From Pseudomonadota bacterium (GTDB lineage: Bacteria > Pseudomonadota > Gammaproteobacteria > Xanthomonadales > Xanthomonadaceae): a DNA stretch of 7,199 bases. The position numbers and the translations under genes are program-made. The notes beneath the pieces were generated by a model. The model saw only the letters and a list, made by a program, of their open reading frames with translations. It was not told the origin of the DNA and made no database searches. Position 1 is the first letter of the stretch, and the number at the start of each line of letters is the position of its first letter. Shown piece after piece: positions 1 to 7,199 of this stretch. The stretch is taken from the NCBI GenBank assembly GCA_023423855.1, contig JAFAEU010000460.1, positions 1-7,199 of the forward strand. The letters run 5' to 3'.

Positions 1-27
1 GAGATCCCTCGCTTCGCTCGGGATGAC
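1..27. repeat. Interspersed repeat copy (GTCAT...GATC family)
   Basis: Read on the minus strand this starts GTCATCCCGAGCGAAGCGAG and ends in GGATCTC. Over 25 aligned bases it matches the left arm of the inverted repeat at 904-934 at 21 positions, so the two belong to one repeat family. It lies just past the stop codon of the HSD10-like dehydrogenase. It contains a short ATCCC/GGGAT inverted repeat (4-8 and 20-24). It runs to the window edge, so a second arm may lie outside. Similar intergenic repeats are common in GC-rich proteobacteria; function unknown. Confidence 0.7.
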
Positions 28-42
28 CGCCTGCGGCGGTCA
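24..42 (-). terminator. Hairpin on the dehydrogenase stop codon, possible transcript 3' end
   Basis: TGACCGCC (24-31) and GGCGGTCA (35-42) are perfect reverse complements around a 3-base loop, giving an 8-bp GC-rich stem that includes the TGA stop of the dehydrogenase (40-42). A weaker 5-bp stem follows in the adjacent repeat. No T-run follows inside the window, so this is not a textbook intrinsic terminator. It could protect the mRNA 3' end or contribute to termination. The structure is directly visible; the role is inferred. Confidence 0.35.
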
Positions 43-810
43 CTTCGGCGCCAGCCGCACCGCGCCGTCGAGGCGGATGGTCTCGCCGTTGAGGTAGCGG
101 TTGCCGAGGACGTAGGCGACGAGGTCGGCGAACTCCTCCGGCTTGCCGAGGCGGGACGGGAAGGGGATCGAGGCCGACAGCGATTGCTGCACCTCGTCCG
201 GCATGCCGTCGACCATCGGCGTCCAGAAGATGCCCGGGGCGATGGTGTTGACGCGGATGCCGAAGCGGGCGAGTTCGCGGGCCATCGGCAGGGTCATGCC
301 GACCACGCCGCCCTTCGACGCGGAGTACGCGGCCTGGCCGATCTGACCCTCGTAGGCGGCGACGCTGGCGGTGTTGACGATGGCGCCGCGTTCGCCGTCG
401 TCGCCGGCCTCGTTGTGCTGCATGACGGCCGCCGCCGCCTTGGCGACGTTGAAGCTGCCGACCAGGTTGACCATCACCGTGGACTGGAAGCGGCCCAGCG
501 GCATCGGCGCCTCGCGGCCGAGCACGCGGCCGGCGCCGAGGATGCCGGCGCAGTTGACCGCGGCGTTGAGGCCGCCGAGGAAGTCGCGCGCGGCGGCGAC
601 GTTGGCGGCGACGTCGTCCTCGCTGGTGACGTCGGTGCGGAAGTAGCGGGCGTTGGCGTCGCCGAGCTGCTCGACGGCCGCGGCGCCCTTGTCGTCGTTG
701 TCGTCGAACAGGGCGACCTTGCCGTTGTCGGCGACGATGCGCTGCGCCACGGCGAGGCCGAGGCCGGAAACGCCGCCGGTGACGATGGCGCGGACCTGGG
801 AAGCTTGCAT
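40..810 (-). CDS. HSD10-like short-chain dehydrogenase (3-hydroxyacyl-CoA dehydrogenase type II)
   Basis: A 256-aa cytosolic SDR-family oxidoreductase. The Rossmann motif TGGVSGLG is at residues 11-18, the structural NCAG at 86-89, and the catalytic set is Ser149, Tyr162 and Lys166 (YSASKGG). Acidic residues at the end of beta-2 (Asp36/Asp37) point to NAD rather than NADP. The long stretch NTASVAAYEGQIGQAAYSAS, then GMTLP, PFPSRLG and NGETIRLDGA, closely resembles mammalian HSD17B10, which oxidises 2-methyl-3-hydroxybutyryl-CoA in isoleucine breakdown and other short 3-hydroxyacyl-CoAs. The expected role is therefore branched or short-chain acyl-CoA oxidation; the exact substrate is inferred. 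The start at 810 is chosen because the family begins here and AGGA (817-820) sits 6 bases upstream. The frame stays open to 903, but that extension has no SDR resemblance. It is separated from the upstream PAS/GGDEF/EAL gene by 190 bp containing a repeat and a possible promoter, so it may be transcribed separately. Confidence 0.93.
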   Translation of the reverse strand: MQASQVRAIVTGGVSGLGLAVAQRIVADNGKVALFDDNDDKGAAAVEQLGDANARYFRTDVTSEDDVAANVAAARDFLGGLNAAVNCAGILGAGRVLGREAPMPLGRFQSTVMVNLVGSFNVAKAAAAVMQHNEAGDDGERGAIVNTASVAAYEGQIGQAAYSASKGGVVGMTLPMARELARFGIRVNTIAPGIFWTPMVDGMPDEVQQSLSASIPFPSRLGKPEEFADLVAYVLGNRYLNGETIRLDGAVRLAPK

Positions 811-836
811 GGGAAGTCCTGCCTGGAAAACGCCGC

Positions 837-842
837 ATTTTA
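837..842 (-). promoter_or_regulatory. Candidate -10 box for the dehydrogenase gene
   Basis: The minus strand reads GGGGTAAAATGCGG, giving TAAAAT, one mismatch from the TATAAT consensus, in an otherwise GC-rich gap. A transcript starting about 7 bases downstream would carry a leader of roughly 20 bases containing the AGGA ribosome site. No good -35 hexamer is seen at 16-18 bp; the nearest TTGCAC (875-880) is 32 bp away. Only half a promoter is supported, by pattern alone. Confidence 0.35.
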
Positions 843-903
843 CCCCGGCCCAGGCCGCTGCCGGCACGTCCTCGGTGCAAGCAGCGCCGTCGGGGAGCTT
901 CAA

Positions 904-983
904 GGAATTGTCATTTCGAGCGTAGCGAGAGATCCAAGCGCTTGAAAGGCAAGATTTCTCACTGCGTTCGAAATGACAGTTCC
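904..983. repeat. 80-bp imperfect inverted repeat (MITE/REP-like)
   Basis: The left arm (904-934) and the right arm (953-983) match as reverse complements at 26 of 31 positions, around an 18-base centre that itself holds the perfect palindrome CAAGCGCTTG (935-944). Each arm contains the core GTCATTTCGA. It fills the gap between the stop of the PAS/GGDEF/EAL gene (1001) and the leader of the dehydrogenase. The 1-27 repeat is a relative. In + strand RNA, four of the five arm mismatches become G-U wobbles, so the fold is better on that strand. It could act as an mRNA stabiliser or a partial transcription barrier, or be a decayed non-autonomous mobile repeat. No flanking target duplication is evident and no T-run follows either arm. 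Confidence 0.8.
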
Positions 984-1000
984 GGGATTCCTGAAGGTGC

Positions 1001-3568
1001 CTACACGCGGGCGGTGGTCATGCGCCGCGCGAACTCGTCCGGCGGCAGGCCCGGCGCGAACAGGAAGCCCTGGCCGACGGGCACGCCCAGCTCCAGCATG
1101 AAGCGCCGCTGCGGCTCGGATTCGATGCCCTCGGCGACCAGGCCGAGGCCGAGGCTGCGGGCGATGCCGGCGACCGCCTGGCAGACCGCGACGTCGGAAT
1201 GGTTGCCGGGCACGCCCTCGACGAACAGCTGGCTGAGCTTGAGCCCGTGGATCGGCAGCCGGCGCAGGTAGTTGAGCGCGCTGTAGCCTTCGCCGAAGTC
1301 GTCGATCGTCAGGATCACCCCGAGCTCGCGCAGCACCGCGAAGGTGCGCAGGGTGTCGGGCGCGTCCTCGATCAGCACCCGCTCGGTGAATTCCAGCTCC
1401 AGCGCCGAGCCGGGAAGGCCGTGTTCGTGCAGGGCTTCGCGGACGGTGCCGGCGAGGTCCTCGGCCAGGAACTGGCGGTAGGACACGTTCACCGCGACGC
1501 GGATGATGCCGAGCCCGGCGTCGCGCCATTCCGCGGCCTGGCGACAGGCTTCGTTCAGCACCCAGCGGCCGATGCGCACGATGTCGCCGGTGGTCTCGGC
1601 GTGGCCGATGAAATGGTCGGGCCGCATTTCGCCGAGCTGGTGGTTCTGCCAGCGGATCAGGGCTTCGGCGGCGATCGTGGTGCCGTGGCGCAGGTCGACC
1701 TGCGGCTGGTAGACGAGCCGGAACTCGTCGTTGTCGGCGGCGCGGCGCAGGTGGGTTTCCACCCGCAGCCGGTTCTGCTGCGACTGCTCCAGCTCCGGGC
1801 TGAATTCCTGCAGGCCGTTGCGCATGCGCCGCTTGCTGTCGTACATCGCCGCGTCGGCGTTGTGGATCAGGGTCTGTGGCCGGTCGCCATCGCGCGGCGC
1901 GCGGGCGATGCCGATGCTGGCGGTGATCGCGAATTCCTCCTTCTCGAAGCGGAAGGATTCGGTGAACGCCTCCAGGATCGCCTTGGCGATGCGCTCGGGC
2001 CGGGCGTCGTCGTCGCGGGTGTTGCAGACGACGAGGAACTCGTCGCCGCCGAAGCGGGCGATCAGCCCTTCGGTGCCGGCGGCGCGGCTGATGCGGCGCG
2101 CCGCGGCGTTGAGTAGATCGTCGCCCGCGGCGTGGCCGAGCACGTCGTTGACCATCTTGAAGCGGTCGAGGTCGATGTACAGCACGGCGATGCCGCCGTG
2201 CAGCGGGTCGCGCATGCGCGTGTCGAGCTCGTACAGCATCGCGTCGCGGTTGAGCAGGCCGGTCAGCGGGTCGGTGCGGGCACGCACGCGCAGCGTCTCC
2301 TGCTCCTGCTTGCGCTCGGTGATGTCCTGCAGGGTGCCGGTGATGCTGGTGCCCTCGGAACGGTTGATCTCGGCCTCGCCGATGATCCGCAGCCACAGCG
2401 GGCTGCCGTCGGCGCGCAGGCCCTCCACCTCGAGGTCGAGCGGGCGGTTGCCGGCGATGGTCTGCTGCAGGGCGGCGTCGAGCCGGAGGCAATCGGCTTC
2501 GCACAGGGCGGCGAGCAGGTCGCCGATCGACTGCACGCCGCGGTCGTGGCCGAGGATGCGCAGCGCCTCGTCGGTCATGTACAGCGCGTCGCGGTCGACT
2601 TCCCACTCCCAGCCGCCGATGTGCGCCAGCGCCTGGGCGCGGTCGAACAGGGCGCTGTCGCGCTTGAGCTCGGTGACGTCGCTGAAGAACGACAGCACCT
2701 GCAGCGGCTTGCGCCCGCCGGGCGCGAACAGCGGGACGCTGCTCACCGACAGCCAGCGCAGCCGGCGTTCGGGCCGGTGGTACAGCCCCAGCACGCGGCT
2801 CTCGGTGGCCTTGCCGGTGCGCAGGGTCTGCGCCGGCGGCAGTTCGCCGGTGGTGATCGGCCGGCCACCTTCGTCGACCATCGCCCAGTCGGCCGCGCGC
2901 AGGTACTGCTGGAAGTCGTGGTGCTCGTCGGCGCCGAGGATGCGCATCGCCGCGGCGTTGGTCTGCACCAGGCGGCCGTGGTCGTCGAGCACCAGCACGC
3001 CCTTGTCGAGCACCTCCAGCAACTGGCCGTAGTGCAGTTCCGCCGCACGGCGCGCGCTCAGGTCACGCGCCACCGCGACGATGCAGCGGCGCCCGTCGTG
3101 CATGAACCCGGCCGAGTGCACCTCGACCGGGAAGCGCGTGCCGTCGCCGCGCATGTTGGCGACCTCGATCACGTAGGTCTCACCGCGGTTCAGCGTCTCC
3201 AGGACCGGGCGCAGGTGGTCCTTGGGCAGGTCCGGGTTCAGCACCTCGATCGGCTGGCCGACGATCTCCTCGCGCGGCCGCCGGTACGCGGCCATGCCGG
3301 CCTTGTTGAGGTCGAGCACGATGCCGGTCTCGTCGAGGATGCTGACCGGGTCCGGCACCGCGTCGAACAGCGCGTGGTAGCGCAGGCGGGCGGTTTCGGC
3401 GTCGCTGCTGGCGGCGCGCAGGGCCTCGCGCGCGCGGGCGAAGAGGTCGCGGGCCTCGGCCGGCAGGGAGAGGTCGCGGCAGGCCGCTTCCAGCGAGGCC
3501 ACGATCTGCGCCGTCCCGTCGTTGGCGGGGGGCATCGCGGCCTCGTCCGGCAGCGGCCGATGCGTCAT
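1001..3568 (-). CDS. PAS-PAS-PAS-GGDEF-EAL cyclic-di-GMP enzyme
   Basis: An 855-aa protein with no signal peptide or membrane segment, so probably cytosolic. The order is: helical N-terminus (about 20-62), PAS1 (about 64-172), PAS2 (about 180-302), PAS3 (about 310-420, GGWEWEVD at 318-325), GGDEF (about 430-590) and EAL (about 605-850). The cyclase half has DPLTGLLNR (433-441), DLDRFKMVND (466-475) and an intact GGDEF (507-511). The RxxD product-inhibition site expected at 498-501 reads GTEG, so it is absent. The EAL half keeps Glu635, Asn694, Glu726, Asp756/Asp757, Lys777, Glu813 and Gln833. It departs from consensus at LKLSQ (usual LKIDR) and DDFGEGYS (usual DDFGTGYS). Both diguanylate cyclase and phosphodiesterase activity are plausible; the net direction cannot be read from sequence. 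PAS ligands are unknown. Its ATG overlaps the HMG-CoA lyase stop (ATGA) with no clear ribosome site ahead. An alternative start at Met12 (3535) has GAGG five bases upstream. Confidence 0.93.
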   Translation of the reverse strand: MTHRPLPDEAAMPPANDGTAQIVASLEAACRDLSLPAEARDLFARAREALRAASSDAETARLRYHALFDAVPDPVSILDETGIVLDLNKAGMAAYRRPREEIVGQPIEVLNPDLPKDHLRPVLETLNRGETYVIEVANMRGDGTRFPVEVHSAGFMHDGRRCIVAVARDLSARRAAELHYGQLLEVLDKGVLVLDDHGRLVQTNAAAMRILGADEHHDFQQYLRAADWAMVDEGGRPITTGELPPAQTLRTGKATESRVLGLYHRPERRLRWLSVSSVPLFAPGGRKPLQVLSFFSDVTELKRDSALFDRAQALAHIGGWEWEVDRDALYMTDEALRILGHDRGVQSIGDLLAALCEADCLRLDAALQQTIAGNRPLDLEVEGLRADGSPLWLRIIGEAEINRSEGTSITGTLQDITERKQEQETLRVRARTDPLTGLLNRDAMLYELDTRMRDPLHGGIAVLYIDLDRFKMVNDVLGHAAGDDLLNAAARRISRAAGTEGLIARFGGDEFLVVCNTRDDDARPERIAKAILEAFTESFRFEKEEFAITASIGIARAPRDGDRPQTLIHNADAAMYDSKRRMRNGLQEFSPELEQSQQNRLRVETHLRRAADNDEFRLVYQPQVDLRHGTTIAAEALIRWQNHQLGEMRPDHFIGHAETTGDIVRIGRWVLNEACRQAAEWRDAGLGIIRVAVNVSYRQFLAEDLAGTVREALHEHGLPGSALELEFTERVLIEDAPDTLRTFAVLRELGVILTIDDFGEGYSALNYLRRLPIHGLKLSQLFVEGVPGNHSDVAVCQAVAGIARSLGLGLVAEGIESEPQRRFMLELGVPVGQGFLFAPGLPPDEFARRMTTARV
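3565..3568 (-). promoter_or_regulatory. ATGA stop/start overlap (translational coupling site)
   Basis: The lyase stop TGA (3567-3565) and the ATG of the PAS/GGDEF/EAL gene (3568-3566) share bases as ATGA on the minus strand. The 20 bases before the ATG are GGCGGCGGCCGG-type sequence without an AGGAG-like site. Translation from this ATG would therefore most simply depend on ribosomes finishing the lyase. Such 4-bp overlaps are a well-known sign of coupling in operons. Confidence 0.7.
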
Positions 3569-4467
3569 CCGGCCGCCGCCAGTGCCCTGCCGGCCTTGCT
3601 GCCGGTTTCGCGGCCGAGCAGGCCGGCCAGCCAGCGGCCGGTGTCGGCGAGCCGGTCGAGGTCGATGCCGGTGTCGATGCCCATGCCGTGGAGCATATAC
3701 ACCACATCCTCGCTGGCGACGTTGCCGCTCGCGCCCTTCGCGTAGGGGCAGCCGCCGGCGCCGGAGACGGCGCTGTCGACCACCGCCACGCCTTCTTCGA
3801 GGCAGGCGAGGATGTTCGCCAGGGCCTGGCCCCAGGTGTCGTGGAAATGCACCGCCAGCGCCGGCATCGGCACCTCGGCGGCGACGGCGCGCAGCATCGC
3901 CCGCGCCTTGTCCGGGGTGCCGACGCCGATGGTGTCGCCGAGCGAGACCTCGTAGCAGCCCATGGCGTGCAACGCCCTGGCCACGCGCACCACGTCGGCC
4001 AGCGGCACCTCGCCCTGGTAGGGGCAGCCGAGCACGGTGGAGACGTAGCCGCGGACCTTCACCCCGTCGGCCTGCGCGCGCTCGAGCACCGGCGCGAAGC
4101 GCTGCAGCGATTCGTCGATGCCGGCATTGGTGTTCTTGCGGTTGAAGGCTTCCGAGGCCGCGGTGAACACCGCCACTTCCTCCGCGCCGACCTCGCGCGC
4201 GCGCTCGTAGCCCTGCAGGTTCGGCACCAGCACCGGGTAGGCGATGCCCGGGCGCCGGTCGATGCCCGAGAAGACCTCCGCGGCATCGGCCAGCTGCGGC
4301 ACCCACCTGGGGCTGACGAAGCTGGTGGCCTCGATGGTTTGCAGGCCGGTGGCGGACAGGCGGTCGACCAGTTCGATCTTCGCCGCCGTGGGCACGAGGG
4401 TCTTCTCGTTCTGCAGGCCGTCGCGTGGGCCGACCTCGACGATGCGGACGCTGGGGGGAAGGGCCAC
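3565..4467 (-). CDS. liuE: Hydroxymethylglutaryl-CoA lyase
   Basis: A 300-aa enzyme that cleaves (S)-3-hydroxy-3-methylglutaryl-CoA to acetyl-CoA and acetoacetate, the last step of leucine catabolism. It is a TIM-barrel of the HMGL-like/DRE-TIM family. VGPRDGLQNE (12-21) carries Arg15 and Asp16, AVHFHDTWGQ holds the metal-binding His207 and His209, and the signature GAGGCPYAKGASGNVA carries the catalytic Cys240 and Asn249. The Arg15-to-Cys240 distance of 225 residues equals that between Arg41 and Cys266 in the human enzyme. The start is a GTG at 4465-4467. It lies one base after the stop of the carboxylase alpha gene, with GGAGG (4474-4478) six bases upstream, inside that gene's last codons. 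Family similarity begins within the first ten residues, and the in-frame upstream extension is unrelated sequence. The gene ends in a 4-bp overlap with the PAS/GGDEF/EAL gene. Called mvaB in some genomes. Confidence 0.96.
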   Translation of the reverse strand: MALPPSVRIVEVGPRDGLQNEKTLVPTAAKIELVDRLSATGLQTIEATSFVSPRWVPQLADAAEVFSGIDRRPGIAYPVLVPNLQGYERAREVGAEEVAVFTAASEAFNRKNTNAGIDESLQRFAPVLERAQADGVKVRGYVSTVLGCPYQGEVPLADVVRVARALHAMGCYEVSLGDTIGVGTPDKARAMLRAVAAEVPMPALAVHFHDTWGQALANILACLEEGVAVVDSAVSGAGGCPYAKGASGNVASEDVVYMLHGMGIDTGIDLDRLADTGRWLAGLLGRETGSKAGRALAAAG

Positions 4468-4468
4468 G

Positions 4469-6463
<1,995 letters not shown>

Positions 6464-6506
6464 CAGGGCATCCTGGCGGCGTTCTTGCGGGGGCGGGCCG
6501 GGAAGG

Positions 6507-6893
6507 TCATTCCGGGCGATGGCACACGGCCTCGATGTTGTGTCCGTCCGGATCCAGCACGAACGCACCGTAGTAGTGCTCATGGTAGTGCGGGCGCAGG
6601 CCCGGCGCGCCGTTGTCGCGGCCGCCCGCGGCGATCGCGGCGGCGTGGAAGGCATCGACCTGCGCGCGGCTGTCCGCGGCGAGCGCGACGTGGCTGTGCA
6701 CGCCGGGCGCGCCGTCGTCGCCGAACCAGAACCAGGGTTTGCCGTCGCTGCCGAAGCCGGCCGCGCTGCCGCCGCCGGTCATCTCAGGCGTGACCTCCAT
6801 GACCAGCGTGATGCCGAGTGGCGCCAGCGACTGCTTGTAGAACGCGAGGCTGCGGGCGTAGTCGGAAACCGGAATGCCAACGTGGTCGAGCAT
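6507..6893 (-). CDS. VOC-family (glyoxalase/bleomycin-resistance fold) protein
   Basis: A small 128-aa single-module vicinal oxygen chelate protein. It opens MLDHVGIPVSDYARSLAFYK, the typical first beta-alpha unit, and ends with YYGAFVLDPDGHNIEAVCH, the typical last strand. Likely metal ligands are His4, His68 (VHSHVAL) and Glu121. Members include glyoxalase I, fosfomycin-resistance enzymes, dioxygenases and methylmalonyl-CoA epimerase; the substrate cannot be assigned from sequence. It begins 10 bp after the enoyl-CoA hydratase stop, with its AGGAG (6900-6904) overlapping that stop codon (TGAGGAG) and a six-base spacer, so it is almost certainly cotranscribed with the leucine genes. A role on an acyl-CoA or aldehyde by-product of the pathway is possible but only inferred from position. 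Confidence 0.88.
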   Translation of the reverse strand: MLDHVGIPVSDYARSLAFYKQSLAPLGITLVMEVTPEMTGGGSAAGFGSDGKPWFWFGDDGAPGVHSHVALAADSRAQVDAFHAAAIAAGGRDNGAPGLRPHYHEHYYGAFVLDPDGHNIEAVCHRPE

Positions 6894-6903
6894 GGTGGAC
6901 TCC

Positions 6904-7199
6904 TCACGAGATCCAGCGGGGTGGACGCTTGTCGAGGAAGGCCGACAGGCCTTCCTGTCCTTCGGGCGAGACGCGCAGTTTCGCGATCAGCGCGGCGTTG
7001 GCGTCATCGAGCGCATCGCGGTCGGCCTGCGCGGCGACTTCGCGCACCAGCGCCTTCGCGGCGGACGCGGCCACCGGGCCGGCCTTGAGGAGCAGCGCGA
7101 GCTGGCGCTCGACCGCGGCGTCCAGCGCGTCGGCCGCGACCACGTCGTGCAGCAGCCCGATGCGCAGCGCCTGCGCGGCGTCGAAGATTTCCGCGGTGG
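6904..7199 (-). CDS. liuC: Enoyl-CoA hydratase/isomerase, C-terminal part (probable methylglutaconyl-CoA hydratase)
   Basis: The last 97 codons of a crotonase-family protein, cut by the window edge; its start lies beyond 7199. The visible part begins TAEIFDAAQALRIGLLHDVV, matching the crotonase stretch in which an alpha-helix leads to a Gly-Leu-(Val/Leu)-(His/Asn)-x-Val-Val strand. It then has a helical C-terminus and ends EGLSAFLDKRPPRWIS, a tail typical of the family. The oxyanion-hole and catalytic Glu regions are outside the window and cannot be checked. Assignment to the hydratase that turns 3-methylglutaconyl-CoA into HMG-CoA rests on its position ahead of the carboxylase alpha and HMG-CoA lyase genes. 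Another short-chain enoyl-CoA hydratase is possible. The stop TGA is shared with the ribosome site of the VOC gene. Confidence 0.85.
   Translation of the reverse strand, partial: TAEIFDAAQALRIGLLHDVVAADALDAAVERQLALLLKAGPVAASAAKALVREVAAQADRDALDDANAALIAKLRVSPEGQEGLSAFLDKRPPRWIS

Noticed and set aside
837..880. Complete promoter with TTGCAC (875-880) as -35 and TAAAAT (837-842) as -10
   Set aside because: The spacer is 32 bp, far longer than the usual 16-18 bp, so only the -10-like box is kept.
811..903. 31-residue N-terminal extension of the dehydrogenase
   Set aside because: SDR similarity begins just after the Met at 810, which has its own AGGA site; the extension covers the candidate promoter and leader.
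904..983. Intrinsic terminator at the inverted repeat
   Set aside because: The stem is plausible but no T-run follows it on either strand, so it is listed as a repeat.
900..2606. A 568-codon minus-strand frame overlapping the GGDEF-EAL region
   Set aside because: It is an out-of-frame reading of the PAS/GGDEF/EAL gene, with an Arg/Pro-rich translation and no domains.
3569..4306. 246-residue N-terminal extension or fusion of the PAS/GGDEF/EAL frame across the lyase gene
   Set aside because: The extra sequence is an out-of-frame reading of HMG-CoA lyase, not a domain; the real start is at 3568 or 3535.
6464..6655. 64-residue extension of the carboxylase alpha subunit
   Set aside because: It reads the VOC gene in another frame; the family N-terminus and an AGGA site fit the start at 6463.

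Overview
The window is very GC-rich (roughly 70% by eye). All real genes lie on the minus strand, so transcription runs from high to low coordinates. Protein content, codon bias and GTCAT...GATC-type intergenic repeats suggest a gammaproteobacterium of the Xanthomonadaceae (Lysobacter/Luteimonas/Xanthomonas type). This is an inference from resemblance; no search was run.

In transcription order the window holds: (1) the last 97 codons of an enoyl-CoA hydratase/isomerase, entering from the right edge; (2) a 128-aa VOC (glyoxalase-fold) protein; (3) the biotin-containing alpha subunit of 3-methylcrotonyl-CoA carboxylase, 664 aa; (4) 3-hydroxy-3-methylglutaryl-CoA lyase, 300 aa, GTG start one base after the previous stop; (5) an 855-aa cytosolic PAS-PAS-PAS-GGDEF-EAL protein of cyclic-di-GMP metabolism, whose ATG overlaps the lyase stop by 4 bp (ATGA); (6) a 190-bp gap holding an 80-bp imperfect inverted repeat and a possible promoter -10 box; (7) a 256-aa short-chain dehydrogenase very like human HSD10 (2-methyl-3-hydroxybutyryl-CoA dehydrogenase); (8) at the left edge, a hairpin on the dehydrogenase stop codon and another copy of the interspersed repeat.

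Genes 1, 3 and 4 catalyse successive late steps of leucine breakdown (the liu pathway): 3-methylcrotonyl-CoA is carboxylated to 3-methylglutaconyl-CoA, hydrated to HMG-CoA, and cleaved to acetyl-CoA plus acetoacetate. The isovaleryl-CoA dehydrogenase and the carboxylase beta subunit would be expected beyond the right edge. The HSD10-like enzyme belongs to isoleucine and branched short-chain acyl-CoA oxidation, so the locus looks like a branched-chain amino acid catabolic cluster.

The most unusual element is the PAS/GGDEF/EAL gene. It sits inside this metabolic run and appears translationally coupled to HMG-CoA lyase. Its GGDEF motif is intact, it lacks the RxxD inhibitory site, and its EAL domain keeps most catalytic residues but has two non-canonical changes. 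A link between branched-chain acyl-CoA flux and cyclic-di-GMP signalling is a testable hypothesis, not something the sequence proves.
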